A DNA stretch of 64,000 bases from IMG/VR virus record IMGVR_UViG_3300025085_000010, positions 1 through 64,000 of that record. The stretch is one strand, 5' to 3'. Below, piece by piece: positions 49,782-56,880 of the stretch. The notes under the pieces are model-generated. The model was not told the DNA's origin. It did not search any database and was given only the letters and a program-made list of their open reading frames with translations. The DNA is from a virus. The stretch's first letter is position 1, and every line of letters starts with the position of its first letter. The position numbers and the translations under genes were made by a program.

Positions 49782-51257
49782 GTGATTGACACTAGTGTAA
49801 ATCTTGTTATATCAAAATCCAACGAAGTATTTCTTAAAATTAATACTGAACCTCATATAGAATATGAACTTAGAGATCACTTTAAGTTTGAGGTTCCTAA
49901 TGCAAAATTTATGCCACAGTATCGTGGTAGAAACTGGAACGGAGAGATACATCTCTTTGATATGCGTTCCAAGCAAATCTATGTCGGTCTGTTAGATAAG
50001 ATTGTATCTTTCTGTGAGAACTACGGATACAGTTACAAGTTTGAAGATAATAAATTCTACGGAACTCCTTATGAGGAGAATGAATTTATTTCTTTTGAGG
50101 GAGTAAAGGATTATATAAAATCTATTTCGGTCCACGAGCCACGACAATACCAAGTCGAGGGAGTATTCGATGCTCTAAAACACAACCGAAGACTATTGAT
50201 ATCTCCCACTGCGTCAGGCAAATCTCTGATGATTTATTCATTAGCAAGATATTACGCTGAGCATGGGAAAAATATTCTGGTAGTTGTTCCCACGACCAGT
50301 CTGGTAGAGCAGATGTATAAGGACTTTGAGGAATATGGCTGGGACGTTGAGACCCACTGCCATAAAATCTATAGTGGTCGTGAGAAGAATGATACTCGTC
50401 CAATTGTCATAACAACATGGCAATCTATCTATAAGTTAGAAAGAAGTTGGTTTGAAAGATTTGAAGTTGTGATCGGTGATGAAGCACATTTATTCAAGTC
50501 TAAGTCACTAATACAGATCATGACCAAGTTGCATCATGCAAAGTATAGATTTGGATTTACTGGAACTTTAGATGGCACACAGACGCACAAGTGGGTGTTA
50601 GAGGGACTGTTTGGACCATCATATAAAGTAACAAGAACTGATGAGTTGATGAGACAGGGACATTTATCTCAGTTAGATATTCAGTGCCTTGTTCTTAAAC
50701 ATGCGCCACAGACGTTTGAAACATACAACGATGAGATTGAATATCTTATCTCTCACGAACAACGTAATAGGTTTATTAAAAATCTTGCATTAGATCTAAA
50801 AGGCAATTCACTTATCCTTTATGCAAGAGTTGAAGCTCATGGACAGGTACTCTACGATCAGATAAATAAAGACAAGCGAGATGACCGTAAGGTATTTTTT
50901 GTACATGGTGGCATAGATGCAGAAGAGAGGGAATTAGTAAGAGAGATTACAGAACGAGAAAACAACGCTATCATCGTTGCCTCCTATGGAACTTTTAGTA
51001 CAGGTATCAATATTAAAAAACTCCATAATGTTATCTTTGCCTCTCCAAGTAAGTCCAGAATCCGCAATCTTCAAAGTATTGGACGAGTTCTTAGAAAAGG
51101 AAAAGATAAAGTAAAAGCAACTCTGTATGATATATCAGATGATTGCTCTACAAAAAACAGAAGAAACTACACACTCAATCATTTTATAGAAAGAATTAAA
51201 ACATATAATGAAGAAAACTTTAACTATGAAATAATCACTATTCAATTAAAGATATGA
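49782..51257 (+). CDS. uvsW: recombination helicase UvsW
   Basis: A 491-residue SF2 helicase (T4 UvsW: 587). An N-terminal DNA-binding domain (residues 1-105, with the FMPQYRGRNWNGEIHLFDMR pattern) is followed by motif I SPTASGKS (141-148, K147), motif Ia VVVPTTSLVEQM, motif II DEAH (233-236), motif III FTGTLDG, and motif VI SIGRVLRKGK. UvsW remodels forks, R-loops and Holliday junctions and drives the switch from origin- to recombination-dependent replication. The start is GTG at 49782. The stop overlaps the next gene by ATGA. Confidence 0.95.
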   Translation: MIDTSVNLVISKSNEVFLKINTEPHIEYELRDHFKFEVPNAKFMPQYRGRNWNGEIHLFDMRSKQIYVGLLDKIVSFCENYGYSYKFEDNKFYGTPYEENEFISFEGVKDYIKSISVHEPRQYQVEGVFDALKHNRRLLISPTASGKSLMIYSLARYYAEHGKNILVVVPTTSLVEQMYKDFEEYGWDVETHCHKIYSGREKNDTRPIVITTWQSIYKLERSWFERFEVVIGDEAHLFKSKSLIQIMTKLHHAKYRFGFTGTLDGTQTHKWVLEGLFGPSYKVTRTDELMRQGHLSQLDIQCLVLKHAPQTFETYNDEIEYLISHEQRNRFIKNLALDLKGNSLILYARVEAHGQVLYDQINKDKRDDRKVFFVHGGIDAEERELVREITERENNAIIVASYGTFSTGINIKKLHNVIFASPSKSRIRNLQSIGRVLRKGKDKVKATLYDISDDCSTKNRRNYTLNHFIERIKTYNEENFNYEIITIQLKI

Positions 51258-51658
51258 TAGAAGACGATTTTTACTGCACAGTTAAATTAAAATCAGGTGA
51301 AGAAATCTTTGCCAAAATAGCTGCTTCCGAAGAGGAGGATAGAACCATGCTTTTGGTTTCTCATCCTATCATCGTAAATGAAATTAAAGGAAGAATGGGA
51401 GTAGTAGGATACAAAATTGAACCATGGTTAAAGACAACCACTGATGATATGTTTATTGTTAATCTATCTGACGTACTTACTCTATCAGAATCATCTGATA
51501 TTGATATGATTATGATGTACCAAGATTACATTCGATCATCTGAATCTAATAAAAACTCAACAAATCAATCAATCATCGATCGTAAGATGGGTCGTCTAGG
51601 AAATGTAAATGATGTAAAAGAAATCCTAGAGAAGATCTATAACAAAACTCAAGAGTAA
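51254..51658 (+). CDS. Sm-like small phage protein (134 aa)
   Basis: A 134-residue protein. The first 75 residues read as a small beta-barrel (DDFYCTVKLKSGEEIFAKI...RTMLLVSHPIIVNEI...YKIEPWLKTTTDDMFIVNLSDVLTL). This is of the same LSm/Sm-like type as the 97-aa protein at 63372 (VKLFRITTGEEVVAELV). The C-terminal 55 residues are a helical tail. It might bind RNA, or serve as a small assembly platform; this is inference from fold class. It overlaps the uvsW stop and precedes the promoter of gene 55. Confidence 0.7.
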   Translation: MIEDDFYCTVKLKSGEEIFAKIAASEEEDRTMLLVSHPIIVNEIKGRMGVVGYKIEPWLKTTTDDMFIVNLSDVLTLSESSDIDMIMMYQDYIRSSESNKNSTNQSIIDRKMGRLGNVNDVKEILEKIYNKTQE

Positions 51659-51722
51659 TATAGCCTCCTTATCAAACCCCACAAAGGTATTCTATCTGGT
51701 ATTTGAAATGTGTCAAGTCCTC

Positions 51723-51751
51723 TTGTCACTTTGGCACTAAGGTGATATAAT
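51723..51751 (+). promoter_or_regulatory. sigma-70 promoter for gene 55
   Basis: TTGTCA at 51723-51728, a 17-bp spacer and a perfect TATAAT at 51746-51751. Expected start is near 51758, about 18 bases before the gene 55 ATG. The late sigma factor is thus made by host-type transcription before late genes switch on. Confidence 0.8.
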
Positions 51752-51775
51752 CTATACATATTATGAGATAAACTT

Positions 51776-52309
51776 ATGATACCAAATATGACCAAACGAA
51801 AAAGGTCTGAACACTACGTTAACAATAAGGAATTTCTCGCCGCACTGATTGAATATCGTAATGATGTTGAAAATGCATTCATTAAGAAGTATGGTAGAAT
51901 TCCTGAGAAAGCTGATCGTGCTACAAGATGGGATACAAAACCACCAATTCCACGCTATATTGGTGAGTGTTTCTTGAAGATTGCAAATCATCTATCATTC
52001 AAACCAAACTTCGTCAACTACATGTTCAAAGAGGACATGATCTCTGACGGAATTGAGAACTGTGTTCAGTACATACATAACTTTAACCCAGAGAAATCCC
52101 AGAATCCCTTTGCGTATTTCACTCAGATTATTCATTACGCTTTTCTGCGTCGTATTCAGCGAGAGAAAAGACAGTTAGAAATCAAGAATAAGATTATTGA
52201 AAAGTCTGGGTACAGTGAGGTGTTTGATGATAACAATACCCTTGACGGATCAAACTATTCCGACTACAATCAAATCAAAGATAACGTTCATTCCAAACTG
52301 CGTGGTTAA
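51776..52309 (+). CDS. gp55: late-transcription sigma factor gp55
   Basis: A 177-residue protein (T4 gp55: 185). The sigma-70 region 2-like core is IENCVQYIHNFNPEKSQNPFAYFTQIIHYAFLRRIQREKRQ (about residues 101-141), which binds the core polymerase and melts and reads TATAAATA. The N-terminus (KRKRSEHYVNNKEFLAALIEYR) is typical of cyanophage gp55. I keep the ATG at 51776 because GAG at 51765-51767 gives it a ribosome site; ATG 51788 (MTKRKRSEHY) is the alternative. Sixteen late-promoter-like octamers in this window are its probable targets. The stop overlaps the oxygenase start (TAATG). Confidence 0.95.
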   Translation: MIPNMTKRKRSEHYVNNKEFLAALIEYRNDVENAFIKKYGRIPEKADRATRWDTKPPIPRYIGECFLKIANHLSFKPNFVNYMFKEDMISDGIENCVQYIHNFNPEKSQNPFAYFTQIIHYAFLRRIQREKRQLEIKNKIIEKSGYSEVFDDNNTLDGSNYSDYNQIKDNVHSKLRG

Positions 52310-52851
52310 TGAAAGTAAGGTCTTACTGCGACGTTGTAGTTGGTAATTACCCTGATGCAAAAAGTTTTGCTGAAGAATTAAAACCAATACTAGAAAACGA
52401 AACAATCACAGTAGGACATACTAATGTCAAAGCTACGATTCATACCGTTTGGAATTATCTACCAGATCACCCTGAGGTGATAAATTTTAAAAAATTTATT
52501 ACTAAAGAAGTTGATAAACATTTTAATCCTCTAGGAATAGAAGGAGAGAAAGCAAATGTTGTTCAAAATGAATTTTGGGGAAATGTATACACTAAAGGTG
52601 ATTATGCACAATCCCATCATCACATTCCAAATTCAATTTCTTTAGTATATTTTTTAAAGGCAAAATGGTACGATTCTCCACTCGTCTTTTCTGATTTCAA
52701 CGAAAAGGTAGAACCAGAAGAAGGTAAATATGTTTTGTTTCCTTCTCACATTCATCATCATGTTCCAATACATAAGTTTGAACACAAAAGAATAACGTTG
52801 TCCTCAAACTTTGTAATTTGTATGCCTCACCTTTCTCATCTTTACGAATGA
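52309..52851 (+). CDS. 2-oxoglutarate/Fe(II)-dependent oxygenase-like protein
   Basis: A 180-residue double-stranded beta-helix protein. It follows the TIGR02466-like pattern FWGNVYTKGDYAQSHHHIPNSISLVYFLKA, with H103 and H105 as probable metal ligands. SPLVFSDF, then EPEEGKYVLFPSHIHHHVPIH, with a distal His at 149-151 and a basic residue in HKRITLSSNF (for 2-oxoglutarate) complete it. Such enzymes hydroxylate proteins, nucleic acids or small molecules. The target is unknown. It is inserted between 55 and 47 with a TAATG overlap upstream and an ATGA overlap downstream. Confidence 0.82.
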   Translation: MKVRSYCDVVVGNYPDAKSFAEELKPILENETITVGHTNVKATIHTVWNYLPDHPEVINFKKFITKEVDKHFNPLGIEGEKANVVQNEFWGNVYTKGDYAQSHHHIPNSISLVYFLKAKWYDSPLVFSDFNEKVEPEEGKYVLFPSHIHHHVPIHKFEHKRITLSSNFVICMPHLSHLYE

Positions 52852-53885
52852 AAATTGCAATCATCACCGATCAACACTTTGGGGCTCGTAAGAATTCAAA
52901 GTTGTTTCATGATTACTTTCTAAAGTTTTATAATGATGTCTTTTTTCCATATCTAGAAGAGAATGGCATCACTACCATCGTTGATATGGGTGATACTTTT
53001 GACAGTCGTAAAGGTATTGATTTTTCTGCTCTAGCATGGGCAAAAGATAATTATTATGATCGCCTTAAAAGTATGGGCATTAAAATCCATACTATTGTAG
53101 GTAATCATACAGCATATTACAAAAATACTAATGAAGTAAATGCAGTTGATCTTCTGCTTCGTGAATATAGTAATGTAATTGTTTACTCTGAAACTGTTGA
53201 AGTTAAACTGGATAAACTGAAGGTATTGTTTATTCCGTGGATCAATAAAGAAAATGAAGAAAGCACTTTTAAACTCATTAAAGGTTCAACTTGCAAGTGT
53301 GCGATGGGGCACCTTGAGCTCAACGGATTTAGAGCTCATAGAGGGTGCGTCATGGATCATGGTCATGCAAGCGAACTATATTCAGAGTTCGAGAAGGTCT
53401 TCTCCGGTCACTATCACACTCGATCGGATGATGGACGAATCTATTACTTGGGCAATCCCTATGAGATGTTCTGGAACGATGTCGATGATCGGAGAGGATT
53501 CTCCATCTTTGATACAGAAACTCTTGAACATTTTCACGTAGATAATCCTTATCGCATCTTCTACAATATCTACTACGAAGATACTCCACATCAACTCTTT
53601 GATGCGAGTGAGTATGAAAATAAAATTGTAAAGGTTATTGTTCGCAAAAAAACTAATACAAAGAACTTTGAGAAGTTTGTTGATAAAATTACTGATGTAG
53701 CTGCAGATATTAAAATTGTAGAAAACTTTGATTTAAACGATCCTGAAGAGTTTGAAGTTTTTGAATCTGAAGATACTATCTCTATTTTGAATAGGTACAT
53801 CGAGGAGGCAGAAATTGAACTTGATAAGTCTAGAGTACAAAATATTATGAGACAAACTTATCAAGAGGCATGTGAGTTGATTTGA
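52848..53885 (+). CDS. gp47: recombination nuclease subunit gp47
   Basis: A 345-residue Mre11/SbcD-type calcineurin phosphoesterase (T4 gp47: 339). Metal ligands are visible in ITDQHFG (D8, H10), DMGDTFDSR (D46, D49), VGNHT (N86, H87), GHLELNG and SGHYHTR. I place the start at ATG 52848, in an ATGA overlap with the oxygenase; an in-frame start 30 bases upstream lies within that gene. With gp46 it processes DNA ends for recombination and degrades host DNA. Confidence 0.95.
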   Translation: MKIAIITDQHFGARKNSKLFHDYFLKFYNDVFFPYLEENGITTIVDMGDTFDSRKGIDFSALAWAKDNYYDRLKSMGIKIHTIVGNHTAYYKNTNEVNAVDLLLREYSNVIVYSETVEVKLDKLKVLFIPWINKENEESTFKLIKGSTCKCAMGHLELNGFRAHRGCVMDHGHASELYSEFEKVFSGHYHTRSDDGRIYYLGNPYEMFWNDVDDRRGFSIFDTETLEHFHVDNPYRIFYNIYYEDTPHQLFDASEYENKIVKVIVRKKTNTKNFEKFVDKITDVAADIKIVENFDLNDPEEFEVFESEDTISILNRYIEEAEIELDKSRVQNIMRQTYQEACELI

Positions 53886-53886
53886 G

Positions 53887-54159
53887 ATGTATATTTTAAC
53901 AATTTATGGAAAAGAAACGGATGGCGCATATTCGGTAACTGATGAGGAAGGTGATCAAATTTTATATTTGTTCAAAGGCGAAGACGATGCGATGAGGTAT
54001 GCTATGATGTTGGAGGACGGTGGAAGTCCAGAAATGCATGTCATAGAAATTGAAGATGATATAATGATTAAAACTTGCGAGTTGCATGACTATAAGTATG
54101 CAATCATAACTGAAAACGATCTTGTAATTCCTCCCGAAACTACACATGATTTTATTTGA
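53887..54159 (+). CDS. DUF3110-like small protein between 47 and 46
   Basis: A 90-residue acidic protein (YILTIYGKETDGAYSVTDEEGDQILYLFKGEDDAMRYAMMLEDGG...VIEIEDDIMIKTCE...ITENDLVIPP). The FxxEDDAxRYAxMLE pattern is that of DUF3110, a family found mainly in cyanobacteria and their phages, function unknown. Its place between the two subunits of the 46/47 nuclease, one base after 47 and overlapping 46 by 14 bases, suggests co-regulation with or action on that complex. Confidence 0.75.
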   Translation: MYILTIYGKETDGAYSVTDEEGDQILYLFKGEDDAMRYAMMLEDGGSPEMHVIEIEDDIMIKTCELHDYKYAIITENDLVIPPETTHDFI

Positions 54160-55855
54160 GAAAATTCGTTGGAAAAATTTTCTATCCACTGGTAATCAGT
54201 ATACTGAGATAGGATTTACACAACACCCAACAAATCTGATTATTGGAACTAATGGAGCTGGCAAGAGCACTTTACTTGATGCTCTCACCTTTTCTCTGTT
54301 TGGGAAACCATTTCGTAAAATCAACAAACCTCAACTAGTCAATTCAGTCAACGAGAAGGACTGTATTGTTGAGGTAGAGTTTTCTATTGGGAATACTAAT
54401 TGGAAAGTTGTTCGTGGTATCAAACCAAATGTTTTTGAGGTGCATCGTGATGGCACTCTTCTAGATCAGTCTGCAGCTGCACTTGATCAGCAGAAGTGGT
54501 TTGAGCAAAACGTCATCAAGATGAACTATAAATCTTTTACTCAAATTGTAATTCTTGGTAGTAGCACGTTTGTTCCTTTTATGCAACTGACTGCTACAAA
54601 TCGTAGAGATGTGATTGAGGATCTTCTTGATATTCGTATCTTCTCCTCTATGAATAATCTGATGAAGGATAAGATTCGTCAGGTCAAAGAGGATATTAAA
54701 GTTTTAGATCTTAAGAAAGAATCTTTGAGCGATAAAGTTAAGATGCAAACTAACTTTATTGAAGAGATTGAGAATAAGAGTCAGGAAGATATTGCCATCA
54801 AAGAAAAGAATATTGGTTATATCTTGAATGAAGAGAACAATTTGATGAATCATGGCGAGAGACTGAATGAGGAACTCATTTCTCTTGAAAAGAAACTTGA
54901 AAAGTATTCTGGAGCTACAGAGAAACTCCGTACACTGGGTAATCTGAAAGGTAAGATCTCTAATAAGGTAGCGACGATTACGAAGGAGCATAAATTCTTC
55001 ACACAAAATACGGTTTGTCCTACCTGTGATCAAGCGATTGAAGAGACCTTCAGAATAAATAGAATTACCGACGCTCAAAATAAAGCAAAAGAGTTGCAAT
55101 CCGGTTATAAAGAACTGGAACAGGCGATTAATAAGGAAGAAGAGCGAGAGCGTCAATTCACCACTCTATCGAAGGAGATTACTACCCTAACACATGGCAT
55201 TTCTCAAAACAATATTAAGATCGCTGGATGTCAACGACAGGTCAGAGATCTGGAATCGGAAATTCAAAGAGTTACCGATAACCTTGCAAATAGAACTACT
55301 GAGAATGACAAGTTAGCAACCTTCAAGGATAATCTAAAAACTACATACGACGAACTCGTTCAACGTAAGGACACGATCAACTATTACGATTTTTCGTATA
55401 GTTTACTTAAAGACGGTGGAGTCAAATCTAAAATCATCAAGAAGTATTTGCCGCTGATAAATCAGCAAGTCAATAAGTACTTGCAACTTATGGACTTCTA
55501 TATTAACTTCTCTCTTGATGAGGAATTTAACGAAACCGTCCAGTCCCCAATTCACGACAATTTTTCTTATTCTTCTTTCAGCGAGGGAGAGAAGATGAGA
55601 ATCGACCTGGCCCTACTCTTCACTTGGCGTGAAGTGGCACGGATGAAGAATTCTGTAAATACAAATCTACTTATTATGGATGAAGTGTTTGACAGTTCTC
55701 TTGACGGATTTGGAACAGAAGAATTTTTAAAGATCATTCGGTTCGTTATCAAGGATGCGAATATCTTTGTTATCTCTCATAAGGAATCTTTGCACGATAA
55801 GTTTGCAGATGTGATTCGATTTGATAAGGTGAAAGGATTTAGTAGGATGGTTTGA
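54146..55855 (+). CDS. gp46: recombination nuclease ATPase gp46
   Basis: A 569-residue Rad50/SbcC-type SMC-like ATPase (T4 gp46: 560). Walker A is GTNGAGKST (34-42, K40). A long coiled coil surrounds the zinc hook C291-P-T-C294. The ABC signature is FSEGEKMRIDLALLF, and Walker B is LLIMDEVFD (D512, E513). With gp47 it resects DNA ends for recombination-dependent replication. The start overlaps the end of the DUF3110-like gene. The stop overlaps the next ATG by one base. Confidence 0.96.
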   Translation: MILFEKIRWKNFLSTGNQYTEIGFTQHPTNLIIGTNGAGKSTLLDALTFSLFGKPFRKINKPQLVNSVNEKDCIVEVEFSIGNTNWKVVRGIKPNVFEVHRDGTLLDQSAAALDQQKWFEQNVIKMNYKSFTQIVILGSSTFVPFMQLTATNRRDVIEDLLDIRIFSSMNNLMKDKIRQVKEDIKVLDLKKESLSDKVKMQTNFIEEIENKSQEDIAIKEKNIGYILNEENNLMNHGERLNEELISLEKKLEKYSGATEKLRTLGNLKGKISNKVATITKEHKFFTQNTVCPTCDQAIEETFRINRITDAQNKAKELQSGYKELEQAINKEEERERQFTTLSKEITTLTHGISQNNIKIAGCQRQVRDLESEIQRVTDNLANRTTENDKLATFKDNLKTTYDELVQRKDTINYYDFSYSLLKDGGVKSKIIKKYLPLINQQVNKYLQLMDFYINFSLDEEFNETVQSPIHDNFSYSSFSEGEKMRIDLALLFTWREVARMKNSVNTNLLIMDEVFDSSLDGFGTEEFLKIIRFVIKDANIFVISHKESLHDKFADVIRFDKVKGFSRMV

Positions 55856-56481
55856 TGCCGACATTTGTACATAAGGAAACGGGAAAGAAAATATTCTTCG
55901 CGCATATTCCTAGAACAGCAGGAAGATTTGTAGAAGCTAATCTGTTAGAAAATGGGTTTGATTGGGGTGATAGTCACCTTGATACTGGGTTAGGCGTGAT
56001 GTCTGTTGTGAATAATATTGAGATAGCACACTATCATCGCAAGTATTATCAAAAGTATTTGAATGTAGAAGAAGATACCCCTCAGTTCTCTATTGTTAGA
56101 AATCCTCTCACTCGATTTATTTCTGGCTCAATTTATCTAAAGAGAACATACGGTAACGATATACAATCGCAGATGGAAGATCCTATGTTGTTTGGGTCGA
56201 TGATACAAAATCTTCCTTTTGAAGGATCATGGAATTGGTATCGACCACAAGTAGATTTCTTGAGCAATCAAACTCACATTTGGAAATTTGAAAATAAGAT
56301 TGGAGATGAGTTTGCTGTTTGGTTAAGTGATATCATCGGCATTAATTTAAAGTTTGATGATAAGGTAGAGTATCCAAAATCTCATGATGAAGGAAATAAA
56401 TTAAAGATGTCTCCTGCTTTGGAGGTAAATATTAGAGGTGCCTATAATAAAGACTTTGAAGTATTGTATCAAAATAGATAA
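55855..56481 (+). CDS. sulfotransferase-like protein
   Basis: I start it at ATG 55855, which shares its A with the TGA of gene 46, and not at the TTG one codon upstream. The 208-residue product has FFAHIPRTAGRFVE (residues 14-27), the 5'-phosphosulfate loop of carbohydrate sulfotransferases (usually HIPKTAGT; here Lys is Arg). FSIVRNPLTRF (78-88) is the 3'-phosphate motif (RNPxxR). It would move sulfate from PAPS to a sugar or other acceptor. The Lys-to-Arg change makes activity less sure. It is appended to the 47-46 operon. Confidence 0.78.
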   Translation: MPTFVHKETGKKIFFAHIPRTAGRFVEANLLENGFDWGDSHLDTGLGVMSVVNNIEIAHYHRKYYQKYLNVEEDTPQFSIVRNPLTRFISGSIYLKRTYGNDIQSQMEDPMLFGSMIQNLPFEGSWNWYRPQVDFLSNQTHIWKFENKIGDEFAVWLSDIIGINLKFDDKVEYPKSHDEGNKLKMSPALEVNIRGAYNKDFEVLYQNR

Positions 56482-56498
56482 AACATATTAAATATAAC

Positions 56499-56518
56499 GC
56501 TAACTTCATTAAGTTAGC
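56499..56518 (+). other. perfect 8-bp hairpin in the 56482-56608 gap
   Basis: GCTAACTT at 56499-56506 pairs with AAGTTAGC at 56511-56518 over the loop CATT. No T-run follows, but TATAAT is at 56531-56536. It could be a weak terminator of the 55-46 operon or an operator next to a promoter. No convincing -35 element accompanies this TATAAT. Confidence 0.4.
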
Positions 56519-56608
56519 ATACGCTGACTATATAATATAGAATTGAGAGAGAATCTTATGTAACGAAAGTCTCGTTGTTATTTCTCGATTGTATTATTAG
56601 GAGACATT

Positions 56609-56791
56609 ATGCACAATCTCATTTCACACAATCAATTAGCGGGTTGGAAACTAAGCGTTGAACGGTTGAATCATACATTAGACAAAGCGATGGATGAATC
56701 AGATGTTTTAAACGATTACTATAACTGTTTAATTGAGTGTGATGATGATCAGTCTACCTGTAAACGAGTTTGTAGGAGCATTCTTTCATAA
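56609..56791 (+). CDS. small conserved Cys-containing phage protein (60 aa)
   Basis: A 60-residue acidic helical protein (WKLSVERLNHTLDKAMDESDVLNDYYNCLIECDDDQSTCKRVCRSIL) with four Cys near the C-terminus (Cx5C...Cx3C). They could bind a metal or form a helical hairpin. The pattern is familiar from cyanomyoviruses, function unknown. A good ribosome site (TTAGGAGACATT) precedes the ATG. A hairpin follows 35 bases after the stop. Confidence 0.75.
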   Translation: MHNLISHNQLAGWKLSVERLNHTLDKAMDESDVLNDYYNCLIECDDDQSTCKRVCRSILS

Positions 56792-56826
56792 CCAACCATA
56801 GACACTTAAGAAACTGTCACTGAGGG

Positions 56827-56849
56827 CCCTCACCGAAAGGTGGGGGTTT
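56827..56849 (+). terminator. hairpin with GAAA tetraloop, possible weak terminator
   Basis: CCCTCACC at 56827-56834 pairs with GGTGGGGG at 56839-56846 (one G-T pair) around GAAA, followed only by TTTA. It lies 32 bases before the next gene, so it may end the 60-aa gene transcript in part or structure the leader of the protease gene. Confidence 0.5.
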
Positions 56850-56880
56850 AGTATTATGGGTACATACAAGAGAAACCACC

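Noticed and set aside
52818-52847. Upstream in-frame start for gp47
   Set aside because: It would overlap the oxygenase gene by 34 bases and add residues before the conserved MKIAIITDQHF start.
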